A DNA stretch of 64,000 nt from Vermamoeba vermiformis (lineage: Eukaryota > Tubulinea > Echinamoebida): the NCBI GenBank assembly GCA_045837725.1, contig JBEWZL010000216.1:1-64000 (forward strand), written 5' to 3'. The translations under genes and the position numbers were made by a program. Below are positions 44,452-55,867 of this stretch, one piece after another; position 1 is the stretch's first letter, and every line of letters starts with the position of its first letter. The notes below the pieces were generated by a model. That model saw nothing but the letters and a program-made list of their open reading frames with translations, had not been told where the DNA came from and did not search any database.

Positions 44452-46740
44452 CTATGAAACTGATCCAGGTTTGGGGGTCACGTTTAAATCCTCTGACATT
44501 GACACCAACTGCCATCTTCCGTCGATTTTCTGCTCGCGAACAAAAATTACTTTGCCGTATAGTTTATCAATGCTTTTTTGGATCAATTTCATCGCATCAC
44601 CCTCGGATTTCCATCCTTGGTAAGGCGTGTGCAAATGGATTGGTTCTAGTGCTTGTTTCAGCAGCTTAGTCGCCATTTCATTGACCGAATGTTTTCTGTG
44701 GTACCCGTATTGCGAAAATACCATCACGAACCGTTCCTCTGGGTTTGATGGAACACGATAAGGAACAACTCGTGATGTCATCATTTCACAGGACTCCTCG
44801 ACTGTGTCAACGAAAAACTGGGCCAATTCGTACGCTGAAATATCGTGCAGCTATTGAGAAAAATTAGAACTGCTTAGAAAGGCACAACAAGCCTATTTAC
44901 CTCGACTATTCCGTCAGCTGAGAGAACTTCTACTTTGATCCGCCGACTGACTTCAGAGTCAAAAAAACTGATCACCCGACATGCTGTAACATCCACAACA
45001 GCAATACGACCGTCGCTTAACTGGAAGGCCCGATTTGATATTGAGACTGGCGTGATGTTGAACTGTTTGACTAATGAACCGTCTTTCATATCATAAAATT
45101 GAAGATCATAATAGTTGCACGTGAGCCACATATCTTGATAAACCATGCAAATGCGTCCATTGATCTAAAGCAACACCATTAAACTTAACACAGTACGGGC
45201 GGAAAATTCCATACCAGCGACCCGGGATTCGGAAAAACAAGCTCAGTGTTGTTTCGGTAATTCCATAATGTTACCGCGCTTTCCGTACAAACAGAAATCT
45301 AATAAATATTATAACTCTGTTGTATAGAACAATTAGTATGCTATCATTGGTACGTACGTATTCAGCAGTCATAAATCCAAGTTCTACAAGTCCACTAAAA
45401 ACTCGCGTCGCTTCCATCCTCGAAGTTTCAATGTCGATAACTTCTAGTGTTCGATCCTGAGAGATGTCAATCTGTGGTATTTCATGATGTTAAAGCCTTA
45501 CTCTAAGTAAAACCAAATATTTATCGTACAACTGGGACGTTGTATAATCAGCAGTTTTTTCATTCTGTCGCACACAAACTATCTCCCCAGACCGAGCATC
45601 AACTACGTATACTTTAGGAGTACTAAAACGGTCCGTTTAGTGTCTGGGGTTAAAAAATTTGGAAGTAACGTACGAGTCAAAAAAAGTGAAAACCCAATGT
45701 AATGAGAATCAACGCAGAAATTATTCAGCAAATTCCTTCTTCGAGTACTTAGCTTGAATTTTAAGCCCTTTTGGAAGGAATTGTATGAACGAATGTTTTT
45801 TGGATCGAAAGGCACCACTTTGACTGTATCCAGCACCGGGCCGCCATGAGTATATGATTCCTATTTTCGTTAATGACTCGATTATTATTTGAATGCAAAT
45901 CGACTTACGGAGGTGGCAACGTAATTATTAAGGAAAAATAGTTCCTGATAGTTGACCTAAATAAACGGCGTTACAGTCTAATTTAAAGACTTGAAGCAAC
46001 TTTACCTGTTCTATATCATCGGTCATCATATTAATGAAGTGCGAGTGCCCCATTCTTGGAGGTATCTCCTGCCTAAAATTGACGCTCAGTAGCAGATCCG
46101 ATCCACAAAGGGCTGACGCAGGTAATTTCATACTCATCGATTGTAAGCCAGTTAGCAATACAGTAGTCCTTGTATACAGTGCAATTATCGAAATCAAGGG
46201 TTACTTCAGGAAAGTTTTCGAGTGTTCTTGTTGCGGCCAACGTTCGCACAACACACCTTCGTTGAACATTAAAGTTAAAATGTTATTGCCATACTACTTT
46301 AATATCTAGAAGAGTTCTTACCGACCGGCTCTAATATTTTTTTGAATTAACGTGTGATCGACCACTTTATTCTTCCAGCCATACTTCGGCTCATCGTGGA
46401 TCGGATAATTAAATATAATGCTATATAAATTCTGTAATAATTAATTCCTATTAATATTGTTCAACAATGAAAAAGGAAATTAATAACTTCAGTGTTAAAA
46501 TCGTGGTAAATAAATAATAGTATGTGTATTTCCTTCATTTTCCCTGTTTTATTGACGTAATACCCTAATTATATGCAACTAAAAATATTTAAAATATCTA
46601 TTCACCTTCCAAAGAACTGGATCTTCGCCAATTTCAGCCCAACCCTTGCAGGTCATACAAGCGTTTCCTACAGCTCTTGGAGATACTGTAAGGACCAAAA
46701 TACGTTCGAGAATTTCCGTGGGGATTGTGCTCCACTGCAT
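44452..46740 (-). CDS. F-box protein, tandem copy 5
   Basis: The start MQWSTIPTEILERILVLTVS opens the F-box, ending EDPVLWKV at a splice. Exons then give CVVRTLAATRTLENFPEVTL, NCTVYKDYCIANWL and blades including MVYQDMWLTCNYYDLQFYDM, then a C-terminal exon KIDGRWQLVSMSEDLNVTPK. The tail extends about fifteen residues beyond the SM-stop of other copies. It forms the right end of the array and is clearly diverged from copies 3 and 4. Its start codon lies 85 bp from the stop of the first monooxygenase gene on the same strand. Confidence 0.75.
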
Positions 46741-46825
46741 TGTTATGGCGTCGAACTAATTTATTTACAAAATTTTACTTTGGCTATTTACACCAATCTA
46801 ATTACTAATATGGTAGTATTAGTAA

Positions 46826-48897
46826 TTAATAAAGATAGCTTTTCAAGTGAGCAACAACAGCATCAATATCAGCTGTGGCGAGACCACTGATGAAACCGAT
46901 GTACCCATCTGGACGGACGAGCACCGCAAGTCCCTTCGAGTGCTCTTCAAGATGGAATGCTTTGTGGAACTCTTTGGTGTCGTCACGCCACACTTGCACT
47001 CCTTCCACGTGACTGCCACCATCAGTGATCACTTCAGTTTGCACGAGCGAGTCCAACTTGCTCTCTTTGAGCTTGGCTTGAAGTTGGTCAACACACTTAT
47101 CGTCGCCCTCATCATTGAGTACGAATATAATGTGCTTGGTAGTGTTGCGCACGATATTATGCGAAGAGCTCGAGCACGAGTCCGATACCTTTGTGACGTT
47201 GAAATGTGGGAGTCGAGCTCCTAAGAATTGAGAAGGATAGGCCGACTTGAATAGCTTGAATAGACCACGTGGCTCATTGTAATGCGATGTGAGTGATGAC
47301 TGCGGATAAGCGATGTCCATTTGACCCATATTATTTGCAAGTCTATCTTTTCCGAAGTCCTATAAGGAAGTCAGGTCCGCTTGACTCACAGTTAACAACG
47401 TACCATAATCATCGGCATGAGCATATTCCTGATTGCTTTCAATATCGCTGAGTTGGTGCCAACAACCGATCTCATAAGGCCAGTGTTTTTCAGCAGTCTT
47501 TTCGCATTGTACTCGCGCTCAGTGGCGAAGCTATTGAGAAGAACGTCTTCCTTTCCAAGACCCTGTGGAAAGTTAGACTCTACAACCTAGGACAATAATG
47601 GCTTTTCCCTACCTTCAGTACAAGGGCGAGTTTCCAAGCAAGATTGTGCGCGTCTTGAATACCCGTGTTCATGCCTTGACCACCAGCCGGACTGTGGACA
47701 TGCGCAGCATCACCGCATACAATCAGTCGTGACTTCTTCATCGACTCGACTCTTCGCTCGTTAATCTTGAAAGTAGTGATCCAACGAGGGTTGTAGAACG
47801 TAACTTTGTGGCCCTAAGCGTTGAAGTCAGCACTGTTTTGTTTAGTCAACGAGGCTTACCATTGAACTGGCTCGATCGTCAACAACCTTCTGAAGCTCTT
47901 CAAGCGAAAGTTCTTGTCCGACTTGCATATCTTGCGGTGGATTGATTACGTTAATGGCGAGACGGAATCGTCTTTCTTTCTCTTTCAACGGGAAAAAGGC
48001 CACAAATCCTTTCTCGTCGAGAACTCCCGTGATTTCGTTTCCTTTAGGGAAGTCCTGCTCTCTGATATGCACGTCCGCCGTCATCCACACATCGTTAGTA
48101 GTAATGCCTAAACAAAATCCGCATTAGTGTCCGAAAGTGTCACGTGTCAAGTTGTGACACCTCATTATCGTAATTGACGTACCTACTAACTGCACCTTCA
48201 TTGCCTTCCTGACTAGGCTGTGAGCGCCATCACATCCAACGACATAACGAGCCAATATGACCTGTTGTGAATTGTCCTTGGTGTTTCGGATTGTGGCTCG
48301 CACAAGCGGCTCCTCGCGGTCGCTGTCGCCGCCAACGGGATGCATAAACTCCGTAAGGTTAACAAGTTCCATGCTTCTGTCCACATGACGGCCATAGATG
48401 TGAGTTAGGTGGTCATTGAGGATCTGTTCTGTTTCGTCTTGCGGCAACATCAGAGCGTAAGGGTACTCGGAGCTAATGCGATCAAAAACAACGCCTCCGA
48501 TCTTCTTTGAACGAGAGCGAAATGTAGCATTATGACAGGTTACACCTTGCTTGTGGAACTGAGAAAGGTTAGGTAGGATCTCCAAAGATCTAGCGTGCAG
48601 TGCGACAGCCTTCGACAAAATCGATATTGATGGTAGCTTTTCGATTATTTTGAAGGATTTAACTCCGTGACGGGCAAGCTCATTCGCTAGGAACAGACCA
48701 ACCGGGCCAGCACCTAAATGAAAATTTAATTTTTTAATTTCGCATATTCAAAATAATTTAATAATATTTAATATAATTTGATCGTGCTTGAAATGCATAA
48801 AATACGGCGAAAAAGCATAAATAGAAAATTCAAAGATTTGTGTTCGGCTATGAATCTACTTACCAACTATTAATACATCAAGTATGTTAGATTCCAT
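46826..48897 (-). CDS. FAD-dependent aromatic-ring-type monooxygenase, copy A
   Basis: A short first exon, [11 protein letters not shown], splices to [17 protein letters not shown], the FAD-binding GxGxxG. It continues with [14 protein letters not shown], the DG motif region [15 protein letters not shown], and [20 protein letters not shown], the second FAD contact. A thioredoxin-like C-terminal domain runs from about 47,300 ([19 protein letters not shown] to [17 protein letters not shown]). This order fits the PheA/TfdB/MHPCO-type flavin hydroxylases of about 550-600 residues, which use NAD(P)H and oxygen to hydroxylate phenolic or related substrates. Substrate not predictable. It ends HLKSYLY-stop and is a tandem paralog of copy B with the same exon structure. 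Confidence 0.85.
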
Positions 48898-49122
48898 TGC
48901 TTTGTGTGTGTTTTCTTTCTTGAGGTGACCGAATCACGGCAAAGTATTAAGTAGCATGCTGGCGTAATTTAGTTATTACGCGCTCCGGCCGGAATTTTCG
49001 AAATGCGCAAGCTTTGCCATGAATTATTGCTAATTCGCTTCAATCCGTACAATAGTTGTTACTACATTCGTAAAATCGAAATGAATTTATTCAGCAAGAA
49101 AAAAAAGGGAACATTCATGCGC

Positions 49123-51192
49123 TTAGAACATGTAGTTCTTCAAGTGAGCGACAACAGCATCAATATCGGCTGTGGCGAGACCACTGATGAAGCCAATGTA
49201 CCCATCTGGACGAACAAGCACTGCAAGTCCCTTCGAGTGCTCTTCAAGATGGAATGCTTTGTGGAACTCTTTGGTGTCGTCACGCCACACTTGCACTCCT
49301 TCCACGTGACTGCCACCATCAGTGATCACTTCAGTCTGCACGAGCTCGTCCAACTTGCTCTCTTTGAGCTTGGCTTGAAGTTGGTCAACGCTCTTGTGCT
49401 CACCTTCATCATCGAGAATGAACACGTGGTGCTTGGTGGTCGCTTTGACAATATCGTGCGATGACTTTGACTTGGCGTCGGCAACACTGGTCAAATGGAA
49501 ATAGGGAAGACGACCACCCAGGAATTGAGAAGGAGAGTTGTACTTGAACAACTTGAAGAAGCCTCGAGGCTCACCGTAGTGCGAGGTGAGAGGAGATTGA
49601 GGATACGAAATGTCCATCTGGCCCATGTTGTTGGACATGCTCTCTCGAACAGCGTCCTAATATGCAATGAGCACTTAGTAACTATAACGATAGGACACGT
49701 GTGCCAACTTACGATCTCCGAGACAATGGGGAGAAGAGTGTTTCTCAAAGCTTGCAATATCTTCGAGTTAGTGCTGATCAAAGTGCGCATCTTGGCGGTG
49801 TTCTTGAGCACGTTATCAGCGTTGTGCTCACGCTCGAACGAGAAACTGTCGAGCAAGACGTCCTCTTTACCGTGACCCTATAAACGTGATTAGATCCAAT
49901 CGTTTCGATACTTTTGCAATGTAATTACCTTGAGAACGAGTGCTAATTTCCAAGCAAGATTGTGCGCGTCTTGAATACCAGTGTTCATGCCTTGACCACC
50001 AGCGGGAGTGTGCACGTGCGCAGCATCACCGCAAACCATTAATCGTGATTTTCTCATGGTCTCAACGCGGCGCTCGTTCAACTTGAACAATGAGATCCAA
50101 CGAGGGTTATAGAAAGTGACATGTTGACCCTAAACTGACGTTTAGCACGTGCACAATTGGTATATCGAATCAAAACTTACCATCGCGGCTGAGCGTTCGT
50201 TTACGATATCTTGCAACTCTTGCAAGGTGTATTCCTTGTCCAAGGCAGAATTGAAGTCGTCGCCAAAGTTAATCGCAATGCGGAATCGGCGCTCTTTCTC
50301 CTTCAACGGGAAAAATGCAACGAAGCCTTTCTCGTCGATAACAGTCGTGAGCTCGTTAGGAGAAGGGAAATCTTCTTTGATCTGGCAGTCTGCGGTCAAC
50401 CATGCGTCATTGACGGTGACACCTAAACAAATAGATTTAATTAATTCAATATTTTTCACAAATTGTATACTTTGCGTGAAACATACCGACAAAATTAGCT
50501 TTCATCGTCTTTCGCACGAGACTACGAGCACCATCGCAGCCAATAACGTATCTTGCAAGAATAACTTCGTCAGAATTTGTTGCGAGATTCTTAGCTGACA
50601 CGCGGACGAGGGTTTCTTCTTTGTCATCCGCTGAGGTTCGAGTAAACTCGACCAAGCTAGTAACCTCGTAGCCACGCTCGACGCTAACGCCATGCACATC
50701 TTTCAGGTTATCCAAAAAGATCTGTTCAGTCTCATCTTGCGGCAACATCAAGGCGAATTGGTATTCGGAGTGCACTTTATCCATAGTAACGTGAGCAAGG
50801 CGCTTAGCTCCGGCGTAGATACAAGCAGCACGGCACTTGAGACCTTGAGCCAAGAACTTGTCAGCCTGAGGAACAACTTCGAGGGATCTGGCGTGGACTG
50901 CAACAGCTTTTGACAAGGTATTGATGGCTGGTAGTTTCTCGAGGATGCGGAAAGATTTAACTCCGTGACGAGCGAGCTCATTAGCCATAAACAAGCCTAC
51001 TGGGCCACCACCTAAAAAAAGTATACAGATTAGATCGGGATTTTGGTAAAGATATGCGCAATTTCTATTTTAATCAATTTATCACATACACGCTAAAGCT
51101 TAATTTAAATCGTAATAAATAGCTAGCGTTATTTAACGGTTGAGAAAGGGATACTTGCCTACGATCAGAACGTCGACTACGGGACTCTCCAT
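49123..51192 (-). CDS. FAD-dependent aromatic-ring-type monooxygenase, copy B
   Basis: MESPVVDVLIV begins the short first exon; the next starts [20 protein letters not shown]. The DG motif VIGCDGARSLVRKTM, the GD motif [20 protein letters not shown] and a thioredoxin-like C-terminus ending VVAHLKNYMF-stop are all present. Intron positions equal those of copy A. The last exons of both copies share long identical runs (for example [20 protein letters not shown]), while the middle exons have diverged more. That suggests partial homogenisation or uneven constraint. The gene is divergent from the PARP gene with about 950 bp between starts. The enzyme is expected to be cytosolic, with no targeting signal seen. 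Confidence 0.85.
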
Positions 51193-52149
51193 TTGATTGT
51201 TGCTTGCGAGTATTGGTGTGTTGTGTTTGTTATCTTCAACGAGAATTGAATGTTTGTCAAGTGGCAAAAACAAGATATTTATACCCGAGGAGGCGGAAGT
51301 AATTTGTTACGGGTATACCAACCTCGGAACACTCCCTGACGAGATTACAATCTCTTGTGTCAGTTGATAAGTTACTTACTGGTATTGTAATTACCTTTTA
51401 ATCATCAGGATCGCGGTACTGCTTCTCCTATTGGCTGCCCACCATGTGCCACGAGGTTCGCGTTGCATCCACAAAAGCATCTAAAACAAAGGTCTGTGAA
51501 GGGTTAATAACGGCAAGTACGATAATACGCACCTGCTCCGGTGGGAGGCACGCGAACTATCTTTTGTCTAAGAGCTACAGATCGTTTATAAATTCACCAA
51601 ACTTTAACATTAATCTCTGGAGCAAAAATAGGAGCAGCGGAGCGGAACCTCAAGTGTTGGCTGTAAATTACGGCATATTATTATTTAGTTGCGACTTCTA
51701 CTCTCGTAATAATAGGCCAGACAAGTCCAACGCTAACCAAAAGATGGTAAATCCAGTAAACTTTTACCTGCAGATTAGTGAGCAAATTATCCTGGTACTT
51801 GTCCACGACCAATTATTATTGAATAAATATTATAAATAATTATGATTATTCTAACGATCGTACTAAAACCCGCAGTGGGCGTCCACGCATTAATTCTGAA
51901 TCGGCTGCATAAGGATTTGCCCGGACGAAAAAATGAAAGCCATCGCGGTATATTGTGGCTGTAGGTTCGCTGCTTTAAAATATATTAATCCATTGGTGTT
52001 GTATGTTACGAGTCAAAAAAAAGTCAACGTGGACAGCGACAAAAAAAATCAACGCAAACAACATTCGCGATTTCCTCGAAATAGAGTGACCACCTTGCAT
52101 TTACAGGAAACAACCTTAGCACAAAATAGCCCGCTTTCGCAAGTTAAAA
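51193..52149. other. Divergent intergenic region, no gene seen
   Basis: This gap lies between the start of monooxygenase copy B and the PARP start and must hold both promoters. Frames at 51,444-51,839 and 51,933-52,217 on the plus strand are compositionally random and the second overlaps the PARP start. Nothing else stands out. Confidence 0.5.
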
Positions 52150-54548
52150 ATGGACTACAACAAACTCACCGTTGCCAAGCTGAAGGAAGAGCTGAAGAAG
52201 CGAGGCCTCGAAACTGACGTACGTTGGAAAAGCGAATCGTCGATTTTGCTCCCAAAATTTTGTACTAATATTGCGCGAATATTATAGGGCAAGAAAGCCG
52301 AGTTAATTGAGCGTTTGGAGGAAGATGACAACACCAACGGCGAGGGAGGCGACAAAAAGAAAGAAGAAAGCGAAGAGGAAGAGAAACCTAAGATAGGTAA
52401 ATTTAAAATAATATTTAAATAATAATCGCCGTTTACTGCAAAATTCTAACTCAAATTCCCCTAAAAAAATATCAATGGGCGCGCAGATTCTGACTGACAA
52501 TTTATTTTAGGAACAAAGAGAAAAGCCGAAGAACCTGCTGCAGACGAGCCTGCTGGTAAATATTTATTGCAAATAACTAAAATTAAATTCGACTAACTCC
52601 ATCCGTTTGACAGTCAAGAAACAGAAAACTGGCAAACCTAAGGTCGACGAGTGCTGCAGCTTGTCCGGCGTAAGTAACAAATATTTGCCAAGCAAATTGC
52701 ATTGCTGAAATCATCGTTACAAAGGTCTCTGTCGTGGATGACTACGCCGCCATGTTGAATCAGACCAACGTCGGTCAGAACAACAACAAATTTTATGTTA
52801 TTCAAGTGCTCACTAATGGCTCCACTTATTGGTCATTCAATCGCTGGGGTCGTGTTGGAGAGAACGGCCAACAGAAGACATCTGCTTTTGGCTCCAACAA
52901 GAACGGTGCCATCGCTGACTTTGAGAAAAAGTAAGGCCTCTAAAAAAATAGTTAATTTAATCTTGAAGATTCTTTTGAAACGGCGCCGTTTGAAATCGAT
53001 TTCAGATGCTAATCTGTTTGACAGATTCAAGGACAAAACTGGCAACCTTTGGGCCAACCGCGACAGTTTCGTCAAGAAGAACGGCAAGTATGATTTGCTC
53101 GATATGGAATACGAAGACGATGCTGTTGAGGTGAGTTCCAACCATGCCTACCTGAACGTTCCAACGGCTAACTCGTATTTTCAATAGGTGAAAACTACTT
53201 CAGGTGGCGATTCTAAGCCCAAGAAGGTCCGCGATTCTGCTCTGCCTCCTCAGACTCGTAACCTTATCAAGTTGATTTTCGATCACGACATGTTCAAGAG
53301 CGGTAAGCAATGCGGGACGTGGCGATCACACCACCCTTTTTTGCCTCTGAATTGCTAGAGTTTAACGTAATTTTGCACTATAGCCCTCCAAAAGATGGAG
53401 ATCGATACTAAGAAAATGCCTTTGGGTAAAATCAGCAAGACCCAGATCGCAAAAGGTCGCGAAATTCTTGCCGAGTTGGATGAAGAGATCAAGTCTGGCA
53501 AGCCAAACCGTGCTAACTTGATCGAGTTGAGCTCTCGTTTCTTCACTACTATCCCTCACTCTTTCGGTCGTAACCAACCTCCTGTGTTGTCTCAAGCCGA
53601 AGAAGTCCAAAAGAAGTTCGATCTGTTGAACACCTTGTCCGATATCGAGTTGGCTAACTCTTTGATGGGCAACGAGAAGAACGACGGTGATGAAGTCGAC
53701 GACCCCTTGGACGCCAAGTACAAGACACTTGATTGCGACCTCGAGTACGTCCATCCTTCTGCTGACGAATGGAAGACCATCAAGAAGTACGTTGACAACA
53801 CCCGATCTGGCAACCAAGTCGAGTTGGCTGAAGTCTTCCGCGTGAATCGTAAATCCGAAGGCAAGAGATTCGCTGTTCACGATGACCTCGACAACCGCAA
53901 GTTGTTGTGGCACGGTACCAAGGTCGCCGTCGTTGCCGCCATTTTGAACACTGGTTTGCGTATTATGCCTCACTCTGGTGGTCGTGTCGGTAGAGGCAGT
54001 AAGTATCTAACGATTAACAATAGTTATACGGTATCACCACTTTTATTCCCCAATACGCGAATCTGTGGATGATCAACTTCTTCAGAGTTATTAACTTAGT
54101 TCCTACTAGTTTACTTTGCCTCTGAGAACGCCAAGTCTGCTAGCTACGTCGGCACTTGCGCTGAGCCCGGTCAAAAGGAGCAAACTGGTATCATGTTCTT
54201 GAACGAAGTCGTGCTCGGCAAAGAACACCACATCACTCGCGATGATCCTTCGCTCGTTGCTGCTCCTAAGGGCTTCGATTGCGTTATTGCTAAGGGCCAC
54301 ACTGAGCCTGATCCTAAGGATGACGTTACTTTGTAAGTTGCAAGCGCTGGATGCTACTGCACGTCGATCTAACACATTTCCAAAGGGATATCGAGGGCAA
54401 GAAAGTCGTTGTGCCGTGCGGCAAGGCTATTAACATGCCTCAATACAAGAGCAGCACTTTCATGCACAGCGAGTACCTCGTCTACAAGGAGAGTCAAGTT
54501 CGCATCCGTTACTTGTTGAAGCTTAAGTTCAAGAACAGCTGGTGGTAA
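52150..54548 (+). CDS. SAP-WGR poly(ADP-ribose) polymerase (PARP2/3-like)
   Basis: MDYNKLTVAKLKEELKKRGL is a SAP DNA-binding motif. An acidic then Lys-rich linker (KKEESEEEE, GTKRKAEEPA) resembles a nuclear signal. The WGR domain follows (YVIQVLTNGSTYWSFNRWGR), then the helical regulatory domain (MPLGKISKTQIAKGREILAE) and the ADP-ribosyltransferase fold. The catalytic H-Y-E triad is visible: LLWHGTK for His, VYFASENAKSASY for Tyr, and SEYLVYKESQ for Glu. The linker and domain order match DNA-damage-activated PARP2/3 enzymes; the SAP domain is known in plant and protist PARPs. Length, about 600 residues, is usual for such a protein. It likely modifies chromatin proteins at DNA breaks using NAD+. 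Nine or so exons; stop at 54,546-54,548. Confidence 0.9.
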
Positions 54549-54702
54549 ACAATTTCAATTGAAGTCAATCCTTTTCATGAAACAGCTGTTTTTTTGTTAG
54601 ATAAATAGTAATTAATTCGCTCGGTGCTTGTCTTGGGCGTCGGAATTTTTAAACGGTCCTCGTCTTTGACCATTTTACTTCAACTAACTACTAGTACCAC
54701 TA

Positions 54703-55770
54703 ATGAGCACCCACACGTTTATTCATCCGGAGATCCTCACGCTGGAAAACCTTGAGGGGTTTTCGGATGAGTTCTTGGCTGCATTGAAAAGCGAGAATAT
54801 TTTCGATAGCATGTTAAATATTATAGAAATGAAAACATACGGCGTTTGGTCATTTCCGTGCTTAAAGAAAGAGTTCTGCGCGAAGCTAATCGAAGATCTC
54901 GAAGCAGTCGAAAGAAATCCGACACTAAGAATTACCAGACCCAACTCTATGAACCGTTATGGTATAATCTTGAAGGGTAATTTCAAATTTATAAAGAGAA
55001 AAAATTCAATTTTAATAATTTAATTTCAGATCTTGGCTTTGGTCCTTTAGTTTCAGTTTTGCTCGAGCAATGCATTTCAATATTATCTCAAATAATTTTT
55101 GGAGTCACCGACATCCCACATTATCATGCTTTCACAGTAAGTGTAAAGATACGGGTAGCTAGTCCGCGTCTTTACAATATATAAACAAGGCTAATATAAA
55201 ACTAACCTTTATTTGTGTCGTACAGGTTCGTACGGGTTAACGAACTATTAAAAAGTTCGTTCCCAAATAAATCTCTTTTGACGAGATTTTCCGTCTCGTC
55301 ACATAAGGTGAGTGTGTGTCTTGTTTCCTCCGTGAAGTTTATCTAAATGGCTCCTAGGTACCAGAAAGGGGAAGATTTAGATTTGAAAACGCATGTAGAC
55401 GATAGTGATATTACTTTGAATATTTGTCTCGGTAAAGAATTCACTGGATCAAAGCTTTACTTTCAAGGTATGAGTTAGCCGGCGTTTCATCGAATATTTA
55501 TTTACCATCGTGCATAGGTTATCACGGAACAGCATTGCAAAAGATTCCAGCAAATATTCAAGTTAACAGACGAGATAACGATGTCACAGAATTCGATCAT
55601 GAGGTAGGAACCGCGTTCATTCATTTTGGAAAGCACATCCATGGAGCTCGGTAAATATGACAATAATAGGTTATATTTGACACCTACTAACTATTAATAC
55701 CAGAAAAATCGATTCTGGAGAGCGTGTAAATTTGATTATTTGGTGCAAACATGAGCCCTTCAAACTGTAA
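54703..55770 (+). CDS. 2-oxoglutarate/Fe(II) dioxygenase (prolyl hydroxylase-like)
   Basis: The first exon starts MSTHTFIHPEILTLENLEGF. Downstream exons carry LDLKTHVDDSDITLNICLG, whose HxD is the iron-binding pair, and FIHFGKHIHGARKIDSGERV, with the third iron His and the 2-oxoglutarate Arg. The stop follows CKHEPFKL. The HVDDSDITLNICLG block is typical of plant and protist PKHD-type hydroxylases. The join across 55,137-55,357 is odd. The donor GTAAGT after CATGCTTTCACA and the acceptor before GTACCAGAAAGG are out of phase, and I found no canonical splice that restores phase. An ATG just before that exon (M-A-P-R-Y-Q-K) would start an independent C-terminal frame. The twin hairpins lie in this interval. 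Confidence 0.6.
55239..55301. other. Twin perfect hairpins within the dioxygenase gene
   Basis: Two perfect stems of 8 bp, each with a 7-base loop, stand 17 bases apart: AACGAACT/AGTTCGTT (55,239-55,246 and 55,254-55,261) and TGACGAGA/TCTCGTCA (55,279-55,286 and 55,294-55,301). A third GTTCG copy just upstream (55,226-55,230) could pair alternatively with CGAAC. The block is bounded by CAG at 55,225 and by GTGAGT at about 55,308, so it looks like a cassette exon, but it contains in-frame stops. Confidence 0.6.
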
Positions 55771-55867
55771 TTTAAAGTGACAAGCTCGGTTATGGCGATG
55801 TAAATATTGGACCTTAAATAGTTGCATTCATTTACACGTAGCATTTGCAATATGTTACAGTGGTTTA

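Noticed and set aside
49003-49464. Antisense frame of 153 codons
   Set aside because: It lies opposite the well-supported last exon of monooxygenase copy B and is a shadow of it. The same holds for 46,847-47,224 opposite copy A.
51444-51839. 131-codon plus-strand frame
   Set aside because: Composition is random-like, it lies within a divergent promoter region, and it has no recognisable domain or splice partner.
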